This document shows positions 39,161-50,900 of a DNA stretch of 52,144 bases, one piece after another; the first letter of the stretch is position 1; every line of letters starts with the position of its first letter. The translations under genes and the position numbers were made by a program. The DNA lies in assembly GCA_900128395.1 (NCBI GenBank), contig LT649258.1, positions 4,166 to 56,309 on the forward strand, in the 5' to 3' direction. The notes under the pieces were generated by a model. It saw only the letters and a list, made by a program, of their open reading frames with translations, was not told the origin of the DNA and ran no database searches. The DNA comes from Stramenopiles sp. TOSAG23-2. Taxonomy: Eukaryota; Sar.

Positions 39161-41342
39161 ATGAAGAAAATCAATAATTTATTGGTATATGCATTTGTTG
39201 CTATGATATGTATTTTATTAATGGTAACATCTGTACATAGTATATCGCATAAACATAGGATACAACGACGTGCACGTGCATTGGAACCACAAATAGCAGA
39301 ACAAGCATTAAATAGTAAACCTGATAAAGAAGACGATGATGATAATGAAGGCGAGGTGGAAAACGTAGTTGAAAACAGTAGTAATAGTAGTAGTAATAAT
39401 GATGAAGAAGAAGAAGAAGAAAAACCGTCATCGTCAACAAGTACTAAAAAATCAATCTTTAAAAAGACAGAAACACCAGCTGAAAAAATGCAAAGACGTC
39501 GTGATGGTTTACGTAAAGCAAGAGCAGAAAAAGCAGGTAAAACATCCAAAGCGAATGAAGCGAAGAAAGTAGCACCAACACCTACGTAAAGCAAGAGCAG
39601 AAAAAGCAGGTAAAACATCCAAAGCGGATGAAGCGAAGAAAGCACCAGTAATAGTAAATAAAAAAGATGAAGATGAAAATGCATCGAAAGAGGAAGAGAA
39701 AGATTTGGAAAATGATGATACAGAAGAGGAGGAAGAAGAAGAAGAAGAAGAGGAAGAAGCACCGAAGAAACAACCAATCTTTAAAAAATCTGAAACACCA
39801 GCTGAAAAAATGAAAAGACGTCGTGATGGTTTACGTAAAGCAAGAGCAGAAAAAGCAGGTAAAACATCCAAAGCGGATGAAGCGAAGAAAGCACCAGTAA
39901 TAGTAAATAAAAAAGATGAAGATGAAAAGGCATCGAAAGAGGAAGAGACTGAAACACCAGCTGAAAAAATACAAAGACGTCGTGATGGTTTACGTAAAGC
40001 AAGAGCAGAAAAAGCAGGTAAAACATCCAAAGCGGATGAAGCGAAGAAAGTAGCACCAACACCAACAAAAAAAGATGATGCTGAAGAACTGGAAGAAGAC
40101 GATGAGAAAGAAGATGCTGAGGAAGAAGTTAAAGATACACCAAAAGCAGCAACTGGTGCAAGTGTAGAATCGAAAGGAGATGACGATGAGGATGAAGAAG
40201 TAAAAGAATCCAAACCAAAATCAACGACAAATAAAAAAGAAACATCGGAAGATGACGATGAGGATGAAGAAGTAAAAGAATCCAAACCAAAATCAACAAC
40301 AAATAAAAAAGAAACATCGGAAGATGACGATGAGGATGAAGAAGTAAAAGAATCCAAATCAAAATCAACAACAAATAAAAAAGAAACATCGGAAGATGAC
40401 GATGAGGATGAAGAAGTAAAAGAATCCAAACCAAAATCAACAACAAATAAAAAAGAAACATCGGAAGATGACGATGAGGATGAAGAAGTAAAAGAATCCA
40501 AATCAAAATCAACAACAAATAAAAAAGAAACATCTGAAGATGATGAGGATGAGGATGAAGAAGAGAAAACAGCTTCAACAGGAGCTGCAGCTACTGGTAC
40601 AGCAGCAGCAGAAGAAGGGAAAAAAAACAAGAAACCAAGTATTACATCCAAAGATGTATTAAATGGTTTAACTGATGATGAAGCATTAGGTAAAACATCC
40701 ACTTTTTTAACGAAACGTACAGAAGCAGCATCAAAATTAATGAAAGTAAAAGAAAAGCGTTTAAAATTGGAACAATATTTAAAACAAATGAATAGTCATG
40801 TCATGAAAATGAAAAAGGTATTAGGTAATACAACGGAAGAACAATTACATAAAACAGAATCTGAATTGAAAGAAAAATCAAAAGAAATCGAAGAGGAAAA
40901 GAAAAATACAAATGAAAAATTAAATGAAAATGAAAAATCAACGAAACTTGCAATGAGTGAATTAAATGCCAAAATCGAATCTGTGGAAAAACAATCCAAA
41001 GATGAAGATGAAAAAAAAGCAATGCAAATTAAAACGTTGGAAGAAAAAGTAAATTCATTAGAAAAGACAAATAAAGCTGAAAAAGATGAAAGTGAAAAGA
41101 AAATTAAAGAAAAAGAAGAGGAAGTTGAAGCGGAAAAACAAGAAGTTATGAAAAAAGAACAAGAAGTCATTAATGTTGAAAAAGATGAAACGAAACAAGT
41201 CAATAAAATGAAAAAAGAAGAATTAGATACAGAAAAAAAATTAAAAAAAGAAGAAATTGAAGCAGGTGATGCAGTTGCCCCTGAAGAAGATGGCGATGAT
41301 GAGAAGGAGGAGGAGGAAGAACTTCTTTTACAACTATTCTAA
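39161..41342 (+). CDS. Secreted or ER-targeted acidic repeat / coiled-coil protein
   Basis: ATG at 39161 begins a signal peptide (MKKINNLLVYAFVAMICILL, likely cut after SVHS). The mature protein has several ETPAEKMQRRRDGLRKARAE-type basic repeats alternating with acidic runs, five 24-residue repeats (DEEVKESKPKSTTNKKETSE), then a long Lys/Glu coiled coil to the end. A 73-bp near duplication (39511-39583 against 39584-39656) shifts the frame at 39589; dropping one copy joins 39161-39510 to the frame that runs to 41342, about 702 residues. The 3' end may be spliced: a 108-nt GT...AG segment (41266-41373) would replace the LLLQLF end by a Gly/Ser/Thr-rich tail stopping at 41483. Function unknown; strongly charged repeats recall matrix or mineral-binding proteins, but this is only compositional. 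Confidence 0.7.
40179..40538. repeat. 72-bp coding tandem repeat, five units
   Basis: Units begin gatgacgatgaggatgaaga at 40179 and recur every 72 bases; nearly identical, in frame (24 residues each). Confidence 0.92.
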
Positions 41343-41483
41343 CATTTCTTCTTTGTACATCTATCTGTTCAAGATGATGATGAAGAAGAAGATGGTGTTA
41401 CATCCACTGGTGCATCTACTGGTGGTAGTAGTGCATCTGGTGCTGCTGGTAGTGCAAGTGGTACAGCAACTGGTAGTTTCTAA

Positions 41484-42520
41484 AAACGCTTTTATTAATA
41501 AATATTATATATATATTTTTAAATAAAAAAAAACATTTCTCATTGTTCTCATATTTTTATTAATAGACGAACTGATCATGAAAATGGGGGTTCAAGGTTC
41601 AAATAAAAGTACATATTTAATTTTACTATGCATAATAAATATATTTGATATGATATGTAGAAATCATCATAAATTCATAAAATCCAAAAATGACCAATGT
41701 TAATTTGGATGAAAATATCTAGAATATCCGATTGTTTATTATATTATCCTATATAAATATTTATTTATGGTATACTAAATATGTACTTATTTAGGAGGTT
41801 TTCAAATTCATGTTTTCATCGGTCTTATTTGCTGTATCGTTATAATGCTATATGGTGATACGTGCTATGTGCCTGTATATAATGCTATGCGCCTGTACAT
41901 GGTTCTGTTTTCGAGAATCCTTCTTCAATTTAAAATAGGCGTTTGTGCGTTATCTACAGTACAGTAGTGCGTAGTGTTAGCTTGGTTAGCAATCGTTATA
42001 ATGCTATATGGTGATACGTGCTATGTGCCTGTATATAATGCTATGCTCCTGTACATGGTGCTATGTGTTCTGTTTTTTTCGAGAATCCTTCTTCAATTTA
42101 AAATAGGCGTTTGTGCGTTATCTACAGTACAGTAGTGCGTAGTGTTAGCTTGGTTAGCAAATGTTATAGAGGTACTTAGAAACTTAGAAACTTCTTGTTA
42201 TCTTTTTTGACAGGATTGTACTTATATCAATAAAAGTATATAGATTTCTATCTAGGACCATTTGAGATAAGCGGAAAAGATCTTGAACTTTGTTGTTGCG
42301 ATTTTCCTTTCGTCTTTTAATTTCCGCATAGTATTTCCATAGTAAATAATACACGCCGCCACGTGGATAATTTTAATACTTACTTTTTTTATATATACTA
42401 TATACTGTAATATATACAACCATGGGTAAGACGTAATACACGAAAAAAAACAAAAAAAGAAAGGAAAAAACAATATAATATATCAATTATTATAACATAA
42501 AAAGAAAGTATAACAACAAT
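41484..42520. other. Intergenic, holds a diverged duplication
   Basis: No gene. Upstream of the racemase-family gene at 42521. Apart from the duplication at 41838-42160 nothing stands out. Confidence 0.55.
41838..42160. repeat. Diverged ~156/167-bp tandem duplication
   Basis: Copies starting cgttataatgctatatggtg at 41838 and 41994 differ by indels (an 11-bp net difference around tggttctg/tggtgctatgtgttctg) but otherwise match. The difference pattern resembles two alleles placed in series. Confidence 0.9.
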
Positions 42521-43986
42521 ATGATACGTGAACCATCAATAAACAACACGCCAAAAGTTATTAATGGTATTATTGGTGGTGTTGGACCAATGGCAGGTGT
42601 AAAGTTACATGAAAAGATTATCCAATTTACACCAACAAATGGAACAGATCAATCTCACTTGTGTGTACACCATATATCACAAAGTCAATATATACCTGAT
42701 CGTACGACCTTCTTATTAAGCAATATGACGCTATCGAACCCCAATGACACCACAGTGATAGAAGAACGAAAGAACGGTATTGAAGAAAAGAATGAAATCA
42801 ATGAAAGAAAACAAAAACGTAAATTTGATGAATTGTATAACAATACTACTATTGAATCAAACGAATCTGTAATTTCCATGGAAAAAAACAACGATATTAA
42901 CAACAAAGACGATGTTATTATTAGTAATAATGAATCGTTATTGATCAATCCAGCATATGGTGCATTAAAAGCTGTTAAATCATTAATTAATTCTACGAAT
43001 ACGAATCATAAATTATTTCCATGGAAAAAAACAACGATATTAACAACAAAGACGATGTTATTATTAGTAATAATGAATCGTTATTGATCAATCCAGCATA
43101 TGGTGCATTAAAAGCTGTTAAATCATTAATTAATTCTACGAATACGAATCATAAATTATTAATTGGTGTACCATGCAATACATTTCATTCAAGTAAAATA
43201 TGGAATGTTTTTGAAAATGGAATTCATGAATATATAGAGGAAAACAAACAAACAACTCAACAAGTAAAAAAGTTGAAAGTACATGTATTGCATATGATTA
43301 AAGAAACCGTTCAATATATATATCGTACATTGAATCATCGAATGATGATGATGTCGTTTCCAATGGATCTTCCAGTAATTACTGCTACAACAAGAAAAAT
43401 GGGAAAAGGCGAAGAACAGCCAATAGATCTTACAGTAACTACGGCAACAACAACGACAAGAAAAATGGAAGAACAACCAATACAAATGAAAACATTTAAA
43501 ATTGGTTTATTATCAACACAAGGTACACGTGATACAAAAATTTATCATGAAGCATTTCAACAAATGCATTGCAATATCGATACGGCGTCGTCTTTTCCTT
43601 TTAAATGTGAACTTGTATGTTTACCACAATTATTACAAGATAAAATGACAAATTTAATATACAATAAGCAATTTGGTATTAAAGCAAAATCAAGCCCTAC
43701 AGTTGATCCACGTGTGGTTACAGATATGAATGATTGTATTGAATATTTCATCAAAAATCATAATTGTGAAATTATTATTTTAGGGTGTACAGAATTACCA
43801 TTAGCCATACCAGCAACAAATTCATATAAAGGTATAGATGGAAAAACGATTTATGAACATGGCGATATACAATTGATTGATCCAGTAGAAATATTGGCAA
43901 AATCATACGTGCGTGAAAGTATACGACATCGTGAGATGGAAAATGAAATCTTACAACGTGCTGTTTCAATCGAATCGAAACAGTAG
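42521..43986 (+). CDS. Asp/Glu-racemase-family protein, broken by a duplication
   Basis: ATG at 42521. The N-terminal domain has GIIGGVGPMAGVKLHEKI and the first catalytic-type cysteine in IGVPCNTFHS; the C-terminal domain has IGLLSTQGTRDTKIYHEAF and the second cysteine in EIIILGCTELPLAI, followed by LIDPVEILAKS. Two opposed cysteines are the acid/base pair of the cofactor-independent amino-acid racemases. Two Asn/Glu/Lys- and Thr-rich insertions lengthen the usual ~230-residue fold. A 143-bp exact tandem duplication (42872-43157) shifts the frame, so as written the protein stops early; with a single copy it is one 440-residue protein. The family is common in bacteria and patchy in eukaryotes, so transfer is possible. 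Substrate unknown. Confidence 0.87.
42872..43157. repeat. 143-bp frame-breaking tandem duplication
   Basis: Copies 42872-43014 and 43015-43157, starting atttccatggaaaaaaacaa; identical. Confidence 0.95.
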
Positions 43987-44131
43987 TGGTGCTTCATGGC
44001 GATATACAATTGATTGATCCAGTAGAAATATTGGCAAAATCATACGTGCGTGAAAGTATACGACATCGTGAGATGGAAAATGAAATCTTACAACGTGCTG
44101 TTTCAATCGAATCGAAACAGTAGTGGTGCTT
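43858..44131. repeat. 137-bp tandem duplication at the racemase 3' end
   Basis: Copies 43858-43994 and 43995-44131, starting catggcgatatacaattgat; identical. The first holds the C-terminus and stop codon, the second repeats them as non-coding sequence. Confidence 0.95.
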
Positions 44132-44570
44132 TTGGTGGTGATTTTACGACCAGTTCGTGAAATATGAAGTTCCACACATTTACACTGAATTGTGAATTGC
44201 TAAAATTTGTATTATTTTTTTGAGCGAAGGGTGTATTAATTAATTTTCAGAGTGTTTCAAAAGATTTATTATAGATATATTGTGTGCGTAAAAAAAAAGA
44301 AGACAAATATTTGAAAATATTGGGAGGGGGGGGTTTACGAAGTACGAGTAAATTAAAACAAATTTTTTAAAGATTTTATATAATATTTTACGTAAACTTT
44401 TTTTACTTTTTACGTATATTACACACATTTTACATCATTAGTTTTAAAAAAACGTGTACCACTACATATACACACACTTATACACACCATTACACCACTC
44501 CCCACACTTCTCTCGTTTTTTAAAAAACATTTTTATGTATGATAATAAAATTAAAATCTCCTTTTTTTTA
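44132..44570. other. Intergenic, convergent gene ends
   Basis: Between the racemase and TBC gene ends. A run of G (gggaggggggggg) lies near 44322-44333. No gene. Confidence 0.55.
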
Positions 44571-46808
44571 TTATCCATGGTTGTGTTTAAGAAGAACTGA
44601 TAGTGATGAAAAGAAAAATAGTATTAAAATTGGCGATGTACTTAATTGTTTTGTTGGTGGTGCCAATGATGATAAATTATCATCCTCAACAACACTTTTT
44701 TCCTCCGTCGTCATTGTAACAATATTAGTATCTTCTGTTCTCTTCGTTTGATGTATTGGTGAAATTGGATTAATTTTCAAATCATCATCATTACTACTAC
44801 TATTAACGATAAAAGTATTTGTTTCATTGATAATAGCATCTGCATCATTTAATAAATCTTTCGTAATAGTATCATCGACGACATTATTATTATCACCTGG
44901 TTCCTTCAAACCAAGATCGGTACTTAATATATCAAAGACACTTTTCGTTGATTTTGTTTTTTTCGTCATCTTTACACTAACTTTCTCGTTTTTAACATTA
45001 CTATTCATTTTCTTTTTATCATTTTTTTTCTTTCTTCTTCTTCTATTACTACCACTGTTATTAGTATTGTTCTTGTTATTATTATTATTATTGTTACTAT
45101 TAGACGATGACGACCATTCATCGAATGTATCTGAAAATGAACGATACCATTTTTTCGCCATAAGACTACCGGAACTAACTGCACTACTTATTGCTTCCGA
45201 TGCGATTTGTGCATTTGCTTGTGCTGCTTTAACAACTTCTTGTACATCTTTACGATATTCTTCCCTCGTCTTTTGTTGTTGATTTCTTCCTGATCGTTTA
45301 TTACCACCACCACCAACTCGGCGTTTACTTCTTTTATTATTATTATTATTATTCACCATTAATGGATTTGCTAATTCACCATTTAAATATTTCTGTTCAT
45401 TTTCTTTTATAAGTTGTGCTTCTAATAATAATTGATTTAAATCAGTTGGTGGATATGTTTGTAACATTTTCAATGCTTGTCCAAAATCGTATTTTAAAAT
45501 TTTTGTACGGATACGTATGACCATGGCACAGCAAATGTAAATTAAAAAATCAAATCTACTTGAATCACTAAATAAACTATCCCATAAACGTACTGTATCT
45601 GGCAAAACAAATTCACGCGATAACATTGTTGTAATCCAACGAAAGGTATAAAATTTTGGATCGATATTTAATAAATCTAAATATTCAGCAAGTTTTGGAT
45701 CTTGTCTAACTAATATATTACTATATTTATCAATATAACCATTGATACCTGAACTTGTTTTATCTAATGTTGGTATGAACCAATCTTTAATTTCACCCAT
45801 TAATTGCATAAAACACCAAAATGTATCGGCTTCTATATTAATTGGATCATTAAAATCGATGAACTTTTCATCCTTCGTCGTCGTTGTTGTTGAATGGCTA
45901 TTATCATCCTTTTTTTTATTACCATCATCATCATCATCTTTTTTCTTTTGTGGAAGAATTGTTGTTCCATAAGTATTATTATAATCAACAGTATCTGTCA
46001 TGAAAACATAATATAATGGTGCTAATACTTCATTCATGCCTTGTATATAACTAACACCAGGATTTAACTTTGCAAAAATAAATAACATACGTTTCATTAC
46101 TTCATATGTATTGCCTTGTGTGAAAAAACTATAACCAGGATGTGTACGATGTACATCCTTTGCTATTGTTTCTTTGATTTCTTCATCTTGATAAAATATA
46201 TTCCATTGACTAGTAGGTTCTGTAGATAATGGATTATCTTCAAAAGTTGGTTCATTTTTATTTAATAATTCTTCCTGTGTTGTGATAAAATCATTAATAA
46301 ATTGCTTATATAAAAACCGTTTTTCATTTAATCGTTCTTTCCATTTACTTGGATCTAATGGCAATAAACCTAATAATACACGCCAACTTATTGAACGTAA
46401 ACCTTTTGGTGAATCTGGTATACCATAAAATGAAATATTTTGTAATTGATTTAAATTTATTTTACGTCGTTCTTGTAATGTTGCAGTTTCTTCTAGGTCT
46501 TGTTTTATATTTGTTTTCTTTTTCACAATGGAACCACGTAATATTTTTTTAAATAATACAGGTCGACGTAATAATATATTTGGTTTATTATTGTTGTTGT
46601 TGCTTTGTTGATTATTATTATTGTCATTATTATTATTATTATTATTATTTGTAATTGATGTATTATTATTATTATTATTATTATTACTATTATCAATATT
46701 TATTCCTGTGGATGCTTGTATTGGTGATGTTTTTGGTTTACTTGTTGTTGTTGTTGTTAGCGGTGGTGATAGATGCGATGTCTGATGATTTTCATTTGTA
46801 TCACTCAT
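44571..46808 (-). CDS. TBC1D13-like Rab GTPase-activating protein
   Basis: The in-frame ATG at 46808 is preferred to a TTG at 46862; 745 residues. After an Asn-rich start the TBC domain runs about from residue 120 to 460: YGIPDSPKGLRSISWRVLLG, the arginine finger in AKDVHRTHPGYSFF, the glutamine finger in SYIQGMNEVLAPLYYVF, WITTMLSREFVLPDTVRLWD and LIYICCAMVIRIR. Both fingers are intact, so it should stimulate GTP hydrolysis on a Rab; the order and spacing recall TBC1D13. A charged Asp/Lys/Ser insertion interrupts the domain. The C-terminal half is low complexity with basic runs, and the very end (SPILILFFFSSLSVLLKHNHG, minus the last residues) is hydrophobic and could be a tail anchor. Confidence 0.9.
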   Translation of the reverse strand: MSDTNENHQTSHLSPPLTTTTTSKPKTSPIQASTGINIDNSNNNNNNNNTSITNNNNNNNNDNNNNQQSNNNNNKPNILLRRPVLFKKILRGSIVKKKTNIKQDLEETATLQERRKINLNQLQNISFYGIPDSPKGLRSISWRVLLGLLPLDPSKWKERLNEKRFLYKQFINDFITTQEELLNKNEPTFEDNPLSTEPTSQWNIFYQDEEIKETIAKDVHRTHPGYSFFTQGNTYEVMKRMLFIFAKLNPGVSYIQGMNEVLAPLYYVFMTDTVDYNNTYGTTILPQKKKDDDDDGNKKKDDNSHSTTTTTKDEKFIDFNDPINIEADTFWCFMQLMGEIKDWFIPTLDKTSSGINGYIDKYSNILVRQDPKLAEYLDLLNIDPKFYTFRWITTMLSREFVLPDTVRLWDSLFSDSSRFDFLIYICCAMVIRIRTKILKYDFGQALKMLQTYPPTDLNQLLLEAQLIKENEQKYLNGELANPLMVNNNNNNKRSKRRVGGGGNKRSGRNQQQKTREEYRKDVQEVVKAAQANAQIASEAISSAVSSGSLMAKKWYRSFSDTFDEWSSSSNSNNNNNNNKNNTNNSGSNRRRRKKKNDKKKMNSNVKNEKVSVKMTKKTKSTKSVFDILSTDLGLKEPGDNNNVVDDTITKDLLNDADAIINETNTFIVNSSSNDDDLKINPISPIHQTKRTEDTNIVTMTTEEKSVVEDDNLSSLAPPTKQLSTSPILILFFFSSLSVLLKHNHG

Positions 46809-47942
46809 ATTGTTGGAATCACTTTTTATTACAGAGTCAAATAATGTCTTTACAAAAAACAATTACTAAGTTTCAAACTGATATTATTTCAACTATACAA
46901 ATTTGACTGAAAACCGAAAAAATGATGAAAAACGACGAAGAGGAATTTAAAATCTAAAATCCAAAATCACAAAAAAAAAAACAAAAACTATATTAAGAAT
47001 AATAATTCTATATTTGTTGATTATATATATATATATATACAAGGTATCAAATGGTTTTTATTACTTGTTGTGACAATACCCTATAAATATATATATATAT
47101 TTGCTATATTTTTACATATATTATTCGTTCCTATTTCCTACATGGGGGTTGTTCTACAGGGGTAGTTAGAGTGAGGGTTTTAGGTTGCATTGTTGCATCG
47201 GAAAATTTCGTTAAAAGGTCAATAAATACTATTTATTTTAGTTAAAATTATATTACTTTTACAGAATTCATCGAAATCTTATTTATATTTTTAAGGATGG
47301 TTTCTCTTCGTTATTTCAGCCTAGCCAAAAACAGATATGGAGAAAATGCAACGCAACTTTGGACTTTTTGGTTGCAAAGCTATGATTATATAGGAATATC
47401 ATTATATACAATTCTGTGTAGTGTATTTAGCAGGTAGCAGGTGAATACTACAATGGAGATGTGTGGGATTTATTAGATTATTCTGTGGAGATGTTATGTG
47501 GAGTGTGGAGATGTGGAGATTCTGAGATTCTGAGTTTTGATTGACATTTCTCAAATTTCTCCTATCAAATGACGCATGATTTTTATTATACTTGTGAAAG
47601 GGAAATTTGTCCTCTCGTCATTTCTCATTTTTATTTTGATTTTCTCCTATCAAACGACCATAATTTATACTTGGAATTGAAATTAGAATACCAATATTTT
47701 AAAGTAGCCATTAAACGACAATAATGTATACTTAAAAGGACATTTAGAATATAAAAAATTCACACCAACCAAAAAAATCCTAAAAATACAAGAACGGATT
47801 TAGCCTCGGACTTCATAAATAATAAACAAGAACACTATTACAAGAAAAAAACACTGAGTAGTAAAGAGTAAACAAACAAAACCAGACGATAATAAAAATA
47901 TACAACAACAACAAGCGCTAAACTATAACATATAAAACAAGA
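46809..47942. other. Divergent intergenic region
   Basis: No gene seen. Promoters for the TBC gene (left) and the cNMP-like gene (right) must lie here. TA runs at about 47022-47038 and 47086-47098; tagcaggtagcaggtgaata at 47428 resembles the inner arm of the foldback element at 22220-22685; a diverged short direct repeat (aacgaccataatttatactt / aacgacaataatgtatactt) lies at 47654 and 47714. Confidence 0.5.
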
Positions 47943-50900
47943 ATGAACAATCATGCAACATTATCACAAGCATTTGATGAATATGCAAATTATGAAATTA
48001 CGGATGAAGATTTAGCAATCAAAATTGAAGAAAACCATTCTCCTTTTTTTCATCCATTTCGTGCACAAGATAAATTGAAAATATTACAATATGTAAATTT
48101 AATTCAATTTGCGCCAAATGAATTAATTTCAAACAATTTATTCAATGAGAATGCCAAAATTACTGAGGGGGGTAACGACTCCGAAGACAGTAACAACAAT
48201 CGTGTTGATGAAAGTGATACTGACAACAGCAACAACAACAACACCAAAAAAAATGTAGATATTTATGATTATATATACATTGTAAAAGGTACCATTAAAG
48301 CAACTGTAGAAAAAGAAAGCAATTTTAAAATAAAAACATTGGGCAAGATTGGAAAAACTGAAGACATTGGTAGATTAAGGGTGAATGTTGAAATGCAATA
48401 TGGCATATTAAACAATATCAATGTATACGCAAGCACGGCTGGATGTGTGGCAATTGTGTTATCATATAAAGAATACATACGATTTGCTGAAAATGCACAA
48501 CATGTTGAAAATTCGAACCGTTTAGGTCCAGCAGAACTATCAAGACGTATGCAACTTCTTCGTAAAAATCCATTGACAAATACATGGGATAATCGAAAAC
48601 TAGCTAAAGTTAGTAATGCATTGAAAGAAATTAAATTAGAAGCATTTCAAACATATCAACAAGAAAATTCGTTTTGCAAAGAATTATTTTTTGTATATCG
48701 TGGTGAAGTACAATTGAAAAAAGAAGGAAATTTTCAAAGTTCACATAGTGGTACCAATGTTGGTGGCGGGGGGAATCAATATCAACCGCAAACACAACAA
48801 AAGAAACATCAGCAGCAGTCGTCACCACAATATTCGCAACAACAACAGCAACAACAGCAACTTAATACGCGTAGGTCAACGACATTAGCTGTATTAGGCC
48901 CATCACACATTGGAGGTGTTGTAGAAATTGTTCAATTGCATGAAACGGGAGCCGCTGTATACAGATCAACCATTTTAGCTGGTGTTTCTGGTGCTACAAT
49001 ATTGACATTATCCTCTTACATGGCTAATATATTATTATTTTCAAATGAACGTGAATGGAATATTTTATATTCATTACGACGTCGTAGACTTTTATGGGAT
49101 ACAATGAGAATGAATCAACAAAGTCGACATACTGATATTTCATTGACATTAAACAATAGCCATATGATGATTAATTTCGGATATGTTTTGACCGAAGGTG
49201 TCATTGCACATTTAGAAAGTGGAACGGCAGTAAAGACGGTTGGAATGTTACAAGAAAAAAGCAACAACAATAATAATAATAATAATAATAATAGTATGCA
49301 AAAAATTCAAGATACCGATTATTATTTAACAGTGCAACATGCTCGAGAGCGTCGACGAGCAGGAGAAGCTTTGATGCGAGCTGGAGAATATTCGATGGCA
49401 TTATCAATATTTCGTATTGCAAATGAGATGTTCCATGCATCGATACCATTGTTATCAAAAACAAACGGCATTATCAAGGAAGAAACGGCCTTAAATTTGA
49501 AACAAGGATTTGAACGATTGGGAAAGATGTGTCTAGCATTTGCTGCATTAGCTGCATTTGCCGTACGGTATAAACTTACCATTGAAGCAATTACCAACTG
49601 CGGATTAAATTTTTGTCGCCGTTCATACAACAAAGCTACAAAGGAATTCATAAAAGCGCATGAAGAATGGAAAATATTTTTGCGACTTTATGGAAATAGC
49701 AACGAATTGAAACAATATGTTGAATTAAATCACCATTATAAAACGATGAAACCAATGGCAAATGGCCTTATCAACGAAATGGCAAAAATGACACGTAAAG
49801 CAATGCATACGGAACAACGCCGTGGAAGCGATAGTAGTAGTAAAATTAATAATAATAACGGTGCATTGTCTAGAAGAGGCTCGTCGAATCCAGAGGCAAT
49901 TGATCTCGACTTGATAGATAATCAAATGGAAGGCACAATGCATGTTCCATCTCCACCAAAAGCAAACAGTGGTAGAAATTCTTCTACAAATTCACCAAGG
50001 CATAATCATACAAACTTTTCAATGATTCAAAAACGAAGCGATAGTAGAAGTAGAAAATCTTCAACCAAACCAAATAACGGTTTGGTCTTAAAAGCGAATA
50101 ATAAAATTGTTGTACGCTCACATCCAGATGCGGTCCATACAGACCATCATCATATGATCAATCCAACGTATCACAATCCATATCGTTATCCACTTGTTGA
50201 GGATGATATGAAATTGAGTAAATATAAAAACAATGAACTTGTTAAAATATCCAAACGGAATGCATCGGTACAAAATATATTAAAAAAGCGAAGTAATAAA
50301 AGAGACATACGAAAAAGCCCAAATAACAATCGTGATTGCGTTGGCCATACGTCATTTCCATTGACAAATAGTAACAATAATATGAATAATAATTATCATG
50401 AGAGTAAAATGAATGAAAATCATAATGGTGAAACGAAAATCGCATCGCCACCTGTCCAACCTCCAATGCGACAACCTATATTCAAAATCAACGTTTTGCT
50501 GATTGAACCAAATGAAAAAAATGCTAGATTATTTGGTTATTTACTAGCTACTCAAGCAAGGCGTTATGGTATTAGTTGTAATTTTACCCACGTACGAGGT
50601 GGTAGAAAAGGTTTGCAATTAAGTGGTAATACGAGCGAAATGTATTCATATTCGGCAACTCCAGCAACAATTGGTCGTGATGCTGATGCAAGTTATATGT
50701 TGAAAAAAATAACAACGAAATTTACTGCAATTATAGTTGCAGTGGAAGTACATGATATATCATGGCGATCAGTTGTTGAAAAAATACGCATGAATAATTC
50801 ACGTACAATAATTTACACGGTTGCTAATTGTTCAGGGGAACAAGAAGAAGAAACGTCGTTTGTGAAAACTACATGTAAATATGGTGGCAATGGGTTTTAT

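Noticed and set aside
39509..40702. 397-codon Ser-rich minus-strand frame
   Set aside because: Exact antisense of the acidic repeat region; Ser runs are the complement of GAT/GAA repeats.
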